Shown in pieces: positions 45,230 to 53,880 of a stretch of 64,000 nt of DNA (positions within the stretch are counted from its first letter, which is position 1; every line of letters starts with the position of its first letter). The DNA lies in contig NZ_KQ236746.1 in the NCBI RefSeq assembly GCF_001185345.1, positions 85,553 to 149,552 on the forward strand. The letters are read 5' to 3'. A program made the position numbers and the translations under genes. The notes beneath the pieces are model-generated. The model ran no database searches and was not told the origin of the DNA. It worked only from the letters and a program-made list of their open reading frames with translations. The stretch is from Dorea sp. D27 (lineage in GTDB: Bacteria; Bacillota; Clostridia; Lachnospirales; Lachnospiraceae).

Positions 45230-45400
45230 TTAGCCCTGAGAAATAGCTCCTGTAGGACATTGAGCTGCACATGCACCACAATCAACACAAGCGTCTGCAT
45301 CGATTTCATAATGGTCTGCGCCCTGAGCAATAGCTCCTACCGGACATTCAGCTTCGCAAGCTCCGCAGCTTACACATTCATCACTAATTACGTGTGCCAT
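45230..45400 (-). CDS. 2[4Fe-4S] ferredoxin
   Basis: 56 residues. Two clostridial cluster motifs are present, CVSCGACEAECPVGAIAQ and CVDCGACAAQCPTGAISQ, the typical length and spacing for an 8-iron ferredoxin. It carries low-potential electrons in anaerobic metabolism. GAAGGAGGG lies before ATG 45400. It is transcribed with the same orientation as the PFL genes but from its own region, with a perfect inverted repeat upstream. Confidence 0.95.
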   Translation of the reverse strand: MAHVISDECVSCGACEAECPVGAIAQGADHYEIDADACVDCGACAAQCPTGAISQG

Positions 45401-45427
45401 AGTATGTACCCTCCTTCTTAATTATCG

Positions 45428-45452
45428 ATAGACATAATCCAATTTTGTCTAT
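45428..45452. promoter_or_regulatory. Inverted repeat upstream of the ferredoxin gene
   Basis: Perfect 7-bp arms ATAGACA and TGTCTAT are separated by 11 bases, about 30 bp before the ferredoxin start. It is a candidate operator or 5' leader hairpin in AT-rich surroundings. Confidence 0.4.
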
Positions 45453-45532
45453 TCCTATCATAATACAAATAAATTAAATATACAAGTAAAATCATGCTTT
45501 AAATTAAGTACAAAGCAAGAAGGAAATTCCCT

Positions 45533-46294
45533 TTATCCGGGTGCCTCCTTCGCTGCTTTATATGCGGATAATATGACCTTTCTGGCCGCCTCGGCGTCCT
45601 CTTTTGACGGCTCTTTTGTGTCCTTCAGCTGGTAGTCATATCCCATGCTCTCGTATTTGGAACGGCCCATGGAATGGTACGGCAGGACATCGAGCGCCGT
45701 TACATTTCCAAGCGTTGCCATAAAGCGCCCGAGCTCTTGCAGGTATTCCTTGTAGAACGTGATGCCTGGGACGATGACGTGCCGGATCCAGACCGGTATG
45801 CGCCTCTCATCCAGATACCGGGCAAAATCCAGGATCCTTTCATTGGAGTGGCCCGTCAGCACCTTGTGCCTGCTGTCATCCATGTGCTTTATATCCAGCA
45901 GTATCAGATCAGTTAATGATAATAATTGATCAAGCTGCCGCATGAACACTTCATTGTGCGGGTTGAACAGAATGCCGGACGTATCGACGCACGTGTGGAT
46001 ATCATGTTTTTTCAAATCCCAAAACAGCGCAGTGAGAAATTCCATCTGCATCATCGGCTCCCCGCCTGTCACCGTGACGCCGCCGCTTCTGTAGAACGGA
46101 AGGTTAGAGTAGAATCCGCCCAGTACTTCATCCACGGCCATCACATTGCCGGAGTGGGGTTCCCACGTATCCGGATTGTGACAGTAGAGGCAGCGCATCG
46201 GGCAGCCCTGGAAAAAGATGACATAACGGATGCCGGGACCGTCCACCGTCCCGCAGCTTTCAATCGAATGTATAAATCCTTTCAATAAATCCAC
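45533..46294 (-). CDS. pflA: Pyruvate formate-lyase activating enzyme
   Basis: About 250 residues, radical SAM. The CxxxCxxC cluster motif is FFQGCPMRCLYCHNPDTW, followed by the GGE motif VTVTGGEPMMQ. It uses SAM and a [4Fe-4S] cluster to abstract hydrogen from the glycine of PFL. The frame opens with GTG 46294; a TTG at 46285 (product starting MKGFIHSIES, the normal family start, with GGGGTGG before it) may be the true start. It is the third gene of the pfl group, with a large palindrome between it and the glycyl-radical domain gene. Confidence 0.93.
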   Translation of the reverse strand: MDLLKGFIHSIESCGTVDGPGIRYVIFFQGCPMRCLYCHNPDTWEPHSGNVMAVDEVLGGFYSNLPFYRSGGVTVTGGEPMMQMEFLTALFWDLKKHDIHTCVDTSGILFNPHNEVFMRQLDQLLSLTDLILLDIKHMDDSRHKVLTGHSNERILDFARYLDERRIPVWIRHVIVPGITFYKEYLQELGRFMATLGNVTALDVLPYHSMGRSKYESMGYDYQLKDTKEPSKEDAEAARKVILSAYKAAKEAPG

Positions 46295-46309
46295 CCCATT
46301 TCTATAGAA

Positions 46310-46385
46310 GGGACGGGGTAAAGAGCGGTTGGGGACGGGGGTTTTTTAAAAAACCCCCGTCCCCAACCGCATCTTGCCCTGTCCC
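46310..46385. repeat. Large REP-like palindrome
   Basis: A perfect 46-bp palindrome (arms 46325-46347 and 46348-46370; GCGGTTGGGGACGGGGG then T6, A6 and the complement) is extended by imperfect outer arms (GGGACGGGGTAAAGA / TCTTGCCCTGTCCC). It shares GGGGACG...CGTCCC and TTGCCCTGTnCC with the element at 58615-58674, so both look like members of a dispersed repeat. It abuts the stop of the glycyl-radical gene and may affect transcription into pflA. Confidence 0.7.
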
Positions 46386-46627
46386 TACATGTTATTGTGG
46401 AAGGTGCGGGCGATGACATCATCCTGCTGTTCTTTTGTAAGCTTGATGAAGTTTACCGCATATCCGGATACGCGCACGGTGAGCTGCGGGTAGTTTTCGG
46501 GATGCTTCTGTGCGTCCAGCAATGTCTCTTTTGAGAATACGTTTACATTCAGGTGATGTCCCCCCTGCTCTACATATCCATCCAGCATTGCTACAAGATT
46601 ATCTATCTGCTGTTTGTTTACTGCCAT
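46385..46627 (-). CDS. Separate glycyl-radical domain of pyruvate formate-lyase (GrcA-like)
   Basis: 80 residues that equal the C-terminal end of [20 protein letters not shown], the radical loop [10 protein letters not shown] with glycine at residue 55, and the usual ending DVIARTF. A strong AGGAGG precedes ATG 46627, so it is translated on its own. The upstream PFL gene ends just before this domain, so the active enzyme must be assembled from two chains. It resembles the autonomous cofactor GrcA/YfiD of E. coli, but here it appears to be the only copy beside a PFL lacking the domain. Confidence 0.92.
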   Translation of the reverse strand: MAVNKQQIDNLVAMLDGYVEQGGHHLNVNVFSKETLLDAQKHPENYPQLTVRVSGYAVNFIKLTKEQQDDVIARTFHNNM

Positions 46628-46686
46628 AACGAGTTCCTCCTCTTTGTCTGTTCGTTATCAAGGCTGCCTATTGATTTGCAGCCGGG

Positions 46687-48804
46687 TTAATCATTGTCGA
46701 TACTGTCTTCGATGTTTGGTATGTTGCAGGCAAGATCTCCGCAGTCTTCGATTCTGTCCAGATCCAGGTCTCCTGCAAATATCTGGTCTTCTTTGCCAAG
46801 CGCTCCGGGGATGATGGAAAAGGTGTTGGAGATTCCGTCTTGTGCATGACGGAACGGTATCTTGGCGACAGAGGCGAGGGAAGCCAGCGCTCCGTGCGTG
46901 TCGCGCTGATGCATCGGGTTCGCGCCAGGTGCCAGCGGTTCGCCCATTTTTCTTCCGTCCGGTGTATTTCCGGTCTTTTTGCCGTATACGACATTGGAAG
47001 TAATAGTCAGGATGGACATAGTCGGTACAGAATGGCGGTAGGTGTGGTGCTTACGGATCTTGTCCATGAAGCTGCGCACGACTTCTACCGCGATGTCATC
47101 CGCCCGGTCATCGTTGTTGCCGTATTTGGGAAAATCACCTTCTACTTCATAGTCCACGACAAGGCCGTCCTCATCTCTGACAGGCTTTACTCTGGCATAT
47201 TTAATAGCGGACAGAGAGTCTGCCACGACTGACAGACCTGCGATTCCGGTTGCGAAGTAACGCTTCACTTCCCGGTCGTGAAGAGCCATCTGTAATTTTT
47301 CATAGCTGTATTTGTCATGCATATAGTGGATGATGTTTAATGTGTTCACATAGAGGCCCGCCAGCCATTCCATCATATCGTCGAACTTGGACAGGATGTC
47401 TTCATAGTCGAGGTATTCTCCTTCTGCCGGCCGGAACCGGGGGCCTACCTGTACCTTCATCCGCTCATCGACCCCGCCGTTGATTGCATAGAGCAGGCAT
47501 TTGGCAAGGTTTGCCCTTGCGCCGAAGAACTGCATCTCCTTTCCGACGCGCATGGATGAGACGCAGCATGCGATTGCGTAGTCGTCGCCGTGGGTCACCC
47601 GCATGAGGTCGTCATTTTCATACTGTATGGAAGAAGACTTGATGGACATCTTCGCACAGTATTCCTTGAAGTTCCTCGGAAGCTTCGTAGACCAGAGCAC
47701 GGTAAGGTTCGGCTCAGGGGACGTCCCGAGGTTGTCCAGCGTGTGCAGGTAGCGGAAAGAAGTCCGTGTCACAAGCGTCCTACCGTCGATGCCCATGCCG
47801 CCGATGGATTCTGTCACCCACGTCGGGTCGCCGGAAAACAGGGAATTATACTCCGGTGTGCGGGCAAACTTCACAAGCCGGAGCTTCATGATAAAGTGGT
47901 CGATATATTCCTGCGCCTGTTCCTCGGTAATCAGCCCTCTGTCGAGATCCCGCTGGATATATACATCCAGAAATGTGGACGTACGGCCAAGGCTCATGGC
48001 AGCGCCGTTCTGCTCCTTCACCGCGGCCAGATAGCCGAAGTACAGCCACTGGATTGCTTCCTTCGCATTGCCGGCCGGTCTGCGGATGTCGAAACCATAG
48101 ATTTCACCGAGTTTCTGCAGGTCGCCGAGGGCACGGATCTGTTCGGAAAGTTCCTCTCTCAGCCGGATGTTGTCGCCTGTCATCCTTACGAGAGATGTCT
48201 CCAGCTGCTGCTTCTTGTCTTCTATGAGCCAATCTGTGCCATACAGCGCCACGCGGCGGTAATCGCCGATAATCCGCCCGCGTCCGTAGGCATCGGGCAG
48301 CCCTGTTATGATTGCCGACTTTCTAGCCAGGCGCATCTCTGGGGTATACGCGTCAAAGACGCCCTGGTTATGTGTCTTTCTATATTCCGTAAATATCTTT
48401 ACAATCTCAGGGGCGACTTCATAGCCGTTTTCTTTGCAGGCATTTTCCGCCATACGGATGCCGCCATATGGCTGAAGAGAACGCTTGAACGGCTTATCTG
48501 TCTGGAATCCCACTATTTGTTCCCGGTCTTTGTCCAGATATCCTGGTCCGTGCGATGTGATTCCCGACACGATGTCCGTGTCCATATCAAGGACGCCGCC
48601 CGCCTCCCGTTCCTGCCTGGACAGATCCATCACCTGATTCCAAAGCCGGCTGGTAGACTCGGTCGGCCCGGCGAGAAAAGAGTCGTCCCCCTCATAGGGG
48701 GTATAGTTGAGCTGAATAAAATCTCTTACATTCACAGAGGTACGGTTCCAGCGCCCCGGCCTGAACCCGTCCCAGCTATCAGCATGCCATTTGTGTTCCA
48801 TCAT
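46687..48804 (-). CDS. pflB: Pyruvate formate-lyase body lacking the glycyl-radical domain
   Basis: 705 residues against about 760 for a complete enzyme. The catalytic cysteine pair is present in [16 protein letters not shown] and the body is collinear with E. coli PflB up to [14 protein letters not shown]. It then ends after an acidic tail (ECGDLACN-like, DSIDND) exactly where the glycine-radical domain would begin. That domain is encoded 60 bp downstream. The enzyme converts pyruvate and CoA to formate and acetyl-CoA. ATG 48804 or ATG 48801 (AGGAGG upstream) may start it. The missing domain looks like a stable gene split, not decay. Confidence 0.95.
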   Translation of the reverse strand: MMEHKWHADSWDGFRPGRWNRTSVNVRDFIQLNYTPYEGDDSFLAGPTESTSRLWNQVMDLSRQEREAGGVLDMDTDIVSGITSHGPGYLDKDREQIVGFQTDKPFKRSLQPYGGIRMAENACKENGYEVAPEIVKIFTEYRKTHNQGVFDAYTPEMRLARKSAIITGLPDAYGRGRIIGDYRRVALYGTDWLIEDKKQQLETSLVRMTGDNIRLREELSEQIRALGDLQKLGEIYGFDIRRPAGNAKEAIQWLYFGYLAAVKEQNGAAMSLGRTSTFLDVYIQRDLDRGLITEEQAQEYIDHFIMKLRLVKFARTPEYNSLFSGDPTWVTESIGGMGIDGRTLVTRTSFRYLHTLDNLGTSPEPNLTVLWSTKLPRNFKEYCAKMSIKSSSIQYENDDLMRVTHGDDYAIACCVSSMRVGKEMQFFGARANLAKCLLYAINGGVDERMKVQVGPRFRPAEGEYLDYEDILSKFDDMMEWLAGLYVNTLNIIHYMHDKYSYEKLQMALHDREVKRYFATGIAGLSVVADSLSAIKYARVKPVRDEDGLVVDYEVEGDFPKYGNNDDRADDIAVEVVRSFMDKIRKHHTYRHSVPTMSILTITSNVVYGKKTGNTPDGRKMGEPLAPGANPMHQRDTHGALASLASVAKIPFRHAQDGISNTFSIIPGALGKEDQIFAGDLDLDRIEDCGDLACNIPNIEDSIDND

Positions 48805-48869
48805 GTATCCTCCTGTTGATATATAAATTGTAAAATATTGGGTTAACCTAGACTAACTACTGCTCCATC

Positions 48870-48899
48870 ATTATATGGGATACTATACGGCCCCGTCAA
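48870..48899 (-). promoter_or_regulatory. Promoter of the pfl operon
   Basis: On the minus strand, -35 TTGACG (48894-48899) and -10 TATAAT (48870-48875) are 18 bp apart, about 65 bp before the pflB start. Confidence 0.75.
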
Positions 48900-48934
48900 T
48901 ATATTTGCTTGTATAAAATGGGATACAGTATACA
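48875..48934. repeat. Direct repeat flanking the pfl promoter
   Basis: ATGGGATACTATAC (48875-48888) and ATGGGATACAGTATAC (48919-48934) start 44 bp apart, about four helical turns. One lies in the -10/-35 spacer and the other upstream of the -35. They are candidate operators for a regulator of fermentation genes. Confidence 0.5.
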
Positions 48935-49043
48935 TAAAAGAAAACCGAAGTAAAAATTAAGAAAAATTTCAACACTTTTTCACTGTTTTGGTGTATAGTG
49001 TTTGTTGGCAAAGCAGATTTTATTATATATGGGAGTTGGAATT

Positions 49044-50234
49044 ATGAAAAGATTATGGAATGCTGTTGCAGCTGCACTCTGTGTGACGATGCTGGCCAGT
49101 GCGTGTGCCTCGGGGAATGTCAGTGATGCAAAAGCAGACGATTCAAAAGATAAAAAGAAGAAAAGTACGGAGAAAGAATATCAGGGAAACCTTGATATGA
49201 TACAGCCGAGGGCGTACAGCAATATCAAAGGACTGGACCTGGAGCCCGGCTCTTACATCTCCATCATCGGTAAAAGTGCCGACGGCCAATACTGGGAAGC
49301 TATAGAGAAGGGCGTCCTACAGGCAGTCAGCGACTTGAACAAGGAGCTGGGCTATAAAGGAAAAGATAAGATTAAAGTGACATACAGCGGACCTGCCACC
49401 GCATATGATGTGGACGAGCAGGTAAACATACTTGATGAAGAGCTGGACAGATATCCGGTGGCTCTCGGGATTGCCATGGTAGATGCGAAAGCGTGTGATG
49501 TACAGTTCGACCTAGCTGCGGAGGGGGACATTCCGGTCGTGGCGTTTGATTCCGGCAGTGATTACCAGGGGCTGATGGCCACAGTCGAGTCGGACAATGA
49601 TAAGAGCGCAAGGGCGGCGGCCGACAAGATGGCGGAAGCCATAGACGATGCGGGAGAAATCATCATATTCGCCAATGACTCGAAGTCAAAGTCTGCACAG
49701 GAGCGGGAACAGTCGTTCACGGCACAGGTTGCGGAGCAGCATCCGAATGTCGATGTCGTGGATGCCTACCACAGAGATCAGCTGCCTGAGATGCAGAAAC
49801 GGGTCGCGGATGAGATAAATGCAGGAACATACCAAAGAGACGGAGAAGAGCAGCCGGCGGAAGAGATAGCCGCGGACAGCATTACGGAAGAAGATGTCAT
49901 AAATTACCTCTTTGCAAAACATCCAGACGTCAAGGGCTGTTACGCCACAAGCGGAGAGGCCGTGAATATGGTCGTGGACGCCGTAGACAGACTGGAACGG
50001 AAGGATTTGAAAATCATCGGGTATGACGCGGATGACGCAGAAATAGAGTCTATGTCGGAGGGCAAGATTACAGGGCTCATCGTACAGAATCCATTTGGTA
50101 TGGGGTATGCGACCGTGGTTGCCGCGGCGAGAGCCGCGATGAAAGCCGGCAATGAAGCGGTTGTGAATACAGGCTATACATGGGTGACGGAAGAAAACTA
50201 TAAAGACAAAGCTATCAAAAAATTATTATATTAA
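49044..50234 (+). CDS. Orphan sugar-binding-type lipoprotein
   Basis: About 396 residues. Signal peptide with lipobox MLASACAS, a Lys-rich linker, and a periplasmic-binding type 1 fold (GSYISIIGKSADGQYWEAIEKGV; DLAAEGDIPVVAFDSGSD; IIGYDADDAEIESMSEGK). Unlike the two other binding proteins here, no ATPase or permease is next to it, so it may serve a distant importer or act in sensing. ATG 49044 has GGGAG before it; the frame is open from a TTG at 49002. It is followed at 53 bp by a C45-type hydrolase. Confidence 0.85.
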   Translation: MKRLWNAVAAALCVTMLASACASGNVSDAKADDSKDKKKKSTEKEYQGNLDMIQPRAYSNIKGLDLEPGSYISIIGKSADGQYWEAIEKGVLQAVSDLNKELGYKGKDKIKVTYSGPATAYDVDEQVNILDEELDRYPVALGIAMVDAKACDVQFDLAAEGDIPVVAFDSGSDYQGLMATVESDNDKSARAAADKMAEAIDDAGEIIIFANDSKSKSAQEREQSFTAQVAEQHPNVDVVDAYHRDQLPEMQKRVADEINAGTYQRDGEEQPAEEIAADSITEEDVINYLFAKHPDVKGCYATSGEAVNMVVDAVDRLERKDLKIIGYDADDAEIESMSEGKITGLIVQNPFGMGYATVVAAARAAMKAGNEAVVNTGYTWVTEENYKDKAIKKLLY

Positions 50235-50287
50235 CATTCAGATTGATGTTCTGCGCGGCTGCCGCGCCGGACTGCGATGGGGAGAAT

Positions 50288-51724
50288 ATGGGGAATAGAG
50301 AGAAGCGGCTAGACGAATACAATTACCGTTCAGATAAAAATGGCTGGAACTTTGTCCATGTGGAAGGAAGCCCTCTGGAGAGAGGATATTCTTATGGAAG
50401 GCTCATGGCAGGGGAAATAGAGGCTGCCGTTCTGGAAGCGGCAAGCCTCGTGGAGCTGCAGACAGGACTGGACTGGAAGTTTTTCAGAGAAAGCGGCGCA
50501 AGCATCCTTCCTATATGGAAGAGACACATGAGCCGGGAGCCGTATCGGGAATTCCTGACGGAGATGGACGGGATGGTCCGGGGAGTAAGGGAAGAAATTC
50601 CGACCAGCCGTCTGACTGTAGACGATCTGATCCTATGGAATGGCTACGAAGAACTTATGAACTACTGGCTTCCGACCGCGGTAGATGAGATATACGACAG
50701 CCTGTCCGGACGGCACGTAAAAGGAGGGGCATCCAGACGCCGGGGAGGCGGGGCGGAGGACCGCTGCAGCGCGTTTATAGCGACGGGTTCCTATACGGCT
50801 GACGGAAGGATAGTCATGGCCCATAACAGCTTTACCCCTTTTGAGAACTGCAACTATATGAATGTCATAGCGGACATCGTACCGGAGCAAGGCAGCCCGT
50901 TTATCATGCAGACGCTGCCGGGATATATCCACAGCCTGTCCGACTTTTACGAAACGAGGACCGGCGCAGGACAAGGGCTTATGATAACCGAAACTACAAT
51001 AGGGGGATTTGCGGTCTATGATGCAAAGATGGTTCCGGAATTTGCCAGAATCCGTCATGCGGTCCAGTATGCCGTGACGCTGGATGAATTTGCCGAGCTG
51101 TTCTGGAAAGATAACAATGGCGGTTATGCAAACACATGGCTGGCAGGAGACATCGGGACAAACGAGATCATGCGGTTCGAAGCCGGACTGAAATTCTGTC
51201 ATATTGATAAGACGAAAGATGGATATTTTGCAGGCTTCAACGCTCCGTTGGATCCGCGTATCCGCAACCTTGAATGTACGGACAGCGGATTCGCTGACAT
51301 ACGCAGACACCAGGGTGCGAGACAGGTAAGGATTCCGCAGCTTATGGAAGAATATAAGGGCAGGATAGATAATGAGACCGCCCAGAGGATAATAGCGGAC
51401 CATTATGACGTATATCTTAAAAAAGAGAATCCGTGTTCAAGGACAGTGTGTTCACATTATGAGCTGGATATGAGGGAATATATGTGCCAGCCGGGACGTC
51501 CGGCACCATATGAACCGAGAGGGGCCGTCGACGGCGTGACGGCGTCCGCCTGCGACGCGCTGGATCTCAGCCTGTGGGCCAGGTGGGGGAGCTCCTGTGG
51601 AATGCCGTTCTGTGCGGCAGAATTCTTAGAGAGCAATCCCCAATTTGGATATCTGGGACAATTCCTCAAAGACCGTCCGAGCCAGCCTTGGACAAAATTC
51701 GGACATAGAGAAAGCCGGCAGTAG
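50288..51724 (+). CDS. C45/phospholipase-B-like autoproteolytic hydrolase
   Basis: About 478 residues. A segment EDRCSAFIATGSYTADGRI followed by MAHNSF matches the N-terminal nucleophile region of C45-type acyltransferases and phospholipase-B-like proteins, in which the cysteine becomes the new N-terminus after self-cleavage (here about residue 159). No clear signal peptide is seen. Substrates in the family are acyl-amides; the true one is unknown. ATG 50288 (GGGGAG just upstream) is preferred; the frame is open from 50243. Transcribed with the orphan binding lipoprotein, it may process that ligand. Confidence 0.75.
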   Translation: MGNREKRLDEYNYRSDKNGWNFVHVEGSPLERGYSYGRLMAGEIEAAVLEAASLVELQTGLDWKFFRESGASILPIWKRHMSREPYREFLTEMDGMVRGVREEIPTSRLTVDDLILWNGYEELMNYWLPTAVDEIYDSLSGRHVKGGASRRRGGGAEDRCSAFIATGSYTADGRIVMAHNSFTPFENCNYMNVIADIVPEQGSPFIMQTLPGYIHSLSDFYETRTGAGQGLMITETTIGGFAVYDAKMVPEFARIRHAVQYAVTLDEFAELFWKDNNGGYANTWLAGDIGTNEIMRFEAGLKFCHIDKTKDGYFAGFNAPLDPRIRNLECTDSGFADIRRHQGARQVRIPQLMEEYKGRIDNETAQRIIADHYDVYLKKENPCSRTVCSHYELDMREYMCQPGRPAPYEPRGAVDGVTASACDALDLSLWARWGSSCGMPFCAAEFLESNPQFGYLGQFLKDRPSQPWTKFGHRESRQ

Positions 51725-51741
51725 GTTACCTACTCCGGCTT
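51712..51741. terminator. Shared hairpin over two convergent stop codons
   Basis: AAGCCGG/CCGGCTT and AGTAGG/CCTACT form a bulged 13-bp stem with a three-base loop. The two convergent TAG stops (51722-51724 plus, 51730-51732 minus) sit in opposite arms. It probably ends transcription both ways, though T runs are short. Confidence 0.6.
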
Positions 51742-53145
51742 GCATTTTGGAAGGGAAAAGCTGAATTCCGTGCCGACGCCTTCCGTGCTCACTACATTTA
51801 CATTTTCACCGTGCGCCTGGATTGCCTCTTTGACGATGGCAAGTCCGAGTCCGGTGCCTTTTTTATCCTTACCGCGGGACAGGTCCGTCTTGTAGAACCG
51901 CTCCCAGATTTTGTTAAGCGCATTTCTTGGTATGCCAATTCCATAATCCTTGACAGAGGTAAACACCTTTTCCCCACGTTCTGTAGTTTCTATCGTGACG
52001 ATAGAATCCGAATCGCTGAATTTAATCGCATTGTCCAGCAGATTATAAAGCACCTGCTGGATTTTACGCTTGTCTGCATTTACACATAAGTGCTTTGTGG
52101 CAAATATAAGTTCAATGGATATCTTCTTCTGCGTGCACGTGCCCTCAAAAGAGGCAGCCACATTCTTTATCATCTCGTGTATATCAAATGGCTCTTTGTT
52201 CAGCAGAAGATTCTGCGTGTCAAATTCATTCAGGGTGAGCAGATCCTGTGTAAGATCGGTGAGCCGTTCGGTCTCGAATAAGATAATCTTTAGATACTTT
52301 TCCTGAAGCTCCTGCGGTATCGTGCCGTCCACCATAGCCTCCACGTAGCCTTTGATGGATGTGAGCGGAGAACGGAAATCATGTGACACATTTGCCACGA
52401 ACTTCTTCTGGTAGTCCTCCATATCCCTCAGCTGTGATGACATATAGTTGAGGGAAGCGCCGAGATATCCCATCTCATCTTCCGTGTTCAGAGGAATCTC
52501 GTAATCCAGGTTGCCGGAGGCATACTGCGTGGCGGCTTCTGTTATCTTGCGCAGCGGACGGTAGACAAAGAACTGGAACGCCAGCAGGATGATAAAGGAC
52601 AGGATATAGATGACTCCCATCGATATATATACGGAATTAAGAAGCAGGTCGCGGATCTCCATGACATCTGACATATGCTTGTGCATGATAAGATAGCCTT
52701 TTGGCGTATAGTTATATACGACCGGTGCGATGACGGTAATGACTTCCTCATCGAAGCATCCGTGATAATCCCCTACCTGATACTGAGAACTTCCGCCTTC
52801 CGCCGGATTAAAGTCTTCAATCTGTCCGGGCGCCATCGGGTAATCGTCGGACTGGGCGGAAACGATTATCTTGCCCTCCCGGTCCACGAACCATATGGCG
52901 GCATCCAAATGAGATTCCATGCCCCTCAATTGCAGATGCACGTCTGAGGAAGTCAGACGGTTGGAAAAGTAGTCCGGCAGATAATCGCTTGCCACGATAT
53001 TGGCTTCCTTGTACATGCTGCCGGACGTATAATCCTCAAGCCGCCCTTCCGTAAGTCCGGAAGTCAGGGTGGCGATTGTAAAGAAGCCCAGGAATCCGAA
53101 GATGATATATACAATTATAAACTTTAGATACAATGTGCTGCGCAT
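51730..53145 (-). CDS. Sensor histidine kinase (HAMP, HisKA, HATPase)
   Basis: 471 residues. Helix one (FIIVYIIFGFLGFFTIATL), an extracytoplasmic sensor of about 130 residues, helix two (VYISMGVIYILSFIILLAF), HAMP, then the phospho-acceptor box VANVSHDFRSPLTSIKGY. The ATPase has N box LYNLLDNAIKFS, G1 DYGIGIP and G2 GTGLGLAIV. It is the partner of the OmpR-type regulator 11 bp upstream on the same strand. The layout is of the VicK/PhoR/BaeS type; the signal is not readable. Confidence 0.94.
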   Translation of the reverse strand: MRSTLYLKFIIVYIIFGFLGFFTIATLTSGLTEGRLEDYTSGSMYKEANIVASDYLPDYFSNRLTSSDVHLQLRGMESHLDAAIWFVDREGKIIVSAQSDDYPMAPGQIEDFNPAEGGSSQYQVGDYHGCFDEEVITVIAPVVYNYTPKGYLIMHKHMSDVMEIRDLLLNSVYISMGVIYILSFIILLAFQFFVYRPLRKITEAATQYASGNLDYEIPLNTEDEMGYLGASLNYMSSQLRDMEDYQKKFVANVSHDFRSPLTSIKGYVEAMVDGTIPQELQEKYLKIILFETERLTDLTQDLLTLNEFDTQNLLLNKEPFDIHEMIKNVAASFEGTCTQKKISIELIFATKHLCVNADKRKIQQVLYNLLDNAIKFSDSDSIVTIETTERGEKVFTSVKDYGIGIPRNALNKIWERFYKTDLSRGKDKKGTGLGLAIVKEAIQAHGENVNVVSTEGVGTEFSFSLPKCKPE

Positions 53146-53156
53146 GCGTATTCCTC

Positions 53157-53861
53157 TTATTTTACTTCAAATTTATACCCGATTCCCCATACAGTGCTGA
53201 GTCCCCATGTACTGTGGTCTTTGATTTTTTCACGAAGCCGTTTGATATGGACGTCCACGGTACGGGTGTCCCCGATGTATTCATAGCCCCATATCTGATC
53301 CAGCAGCTGCTCCCTCGTAAAGACCTGGTTCGGGGAGGAGGCGAGGAAATATAGTAGCTCCAGCTCCTTTGGAGGCATATCTACATTCCCTCCGTCTACG
53401 ACGACGGAATAGTTCGTCAGATTGATGACGATACCGGGATATTCCACGCATTTCCCCTTGTCTTCTGCCGGTTCTTCCACCTTCGGAACCGCCTGATAGC
53501 GGCGGAGGACCGCTTTTACCCTGGCCACCAGTTCCTTTGAGTCGAAAGGCTTCATCATGTAGTCATCAGCGCCGAGCTCTAGACCGAGCACCTTATCGAA
53601 CACCTCTCCTTTGGCAGAGAGCATGATGATAGGAACATTGGATTTGGAACGGATTTCCCGGCAGACCTGGTAACCGTCAATCCCTGGCAGCATGAGGTCC
53701 AGCAAGATCAGGTTCGGCTGGTACGTATCATAAGCGATAAGCGCCTTTTCCCCATCATGTACCATCATCGTGTCGAAGCATTCCTTTGTCAGATACAAGG
53801 AGATGAGTTCGGCTATATTTTCATCATCATCTACGATTAATATTTTCTGCTTGTTTACCAT
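53157..53861 (-). CDS. OmpR-family response regulator
   Basis: 234 residues. Receiver domain with VDDDENI, phospho-acceptor in LILLDLMLPG near residue 54 and lysine in MLSAKGEV. A winged-helix DNA-binding domain follows (ELELLYFLASSPNQVFTREQLLDQIWGYEYIGDTRTVDVHIKRLR). It is the first gene of the two-component pair and lies 19 bp after mutS2, possibly in one transcript with it. Confidence 0.95.
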   Translation of the reverse strand: MVNKQKILIVDDDENIAELISLYLTKECFDTMMVHDGEKALIAYDTYQPNLILLDLMLPGIDGYQVCREIRSKSNVPIIMLSAKGEVFDKVLGLELGADDYMMKPFDSKELVARVKAVLRRYQAVPKVEEPAEDKGKCVEYPGIVINLTNYSVVVDGGNVDMPPKELELLYFLASSPNQVFTREQLLDQIWGYEYIGDTRTVDVHIKRLREKIKDHSTWGLSTVWGIGYKFEVK

Positions 53862-53880
53862 AACTGGCCTCCTTCATATA

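Noticed and set aside
47590..48819. Long open frame antisense to pflB
   Set aside because: It mirrors the third-codon bias of pflB, has no ribosome binding site and no domain pattern.
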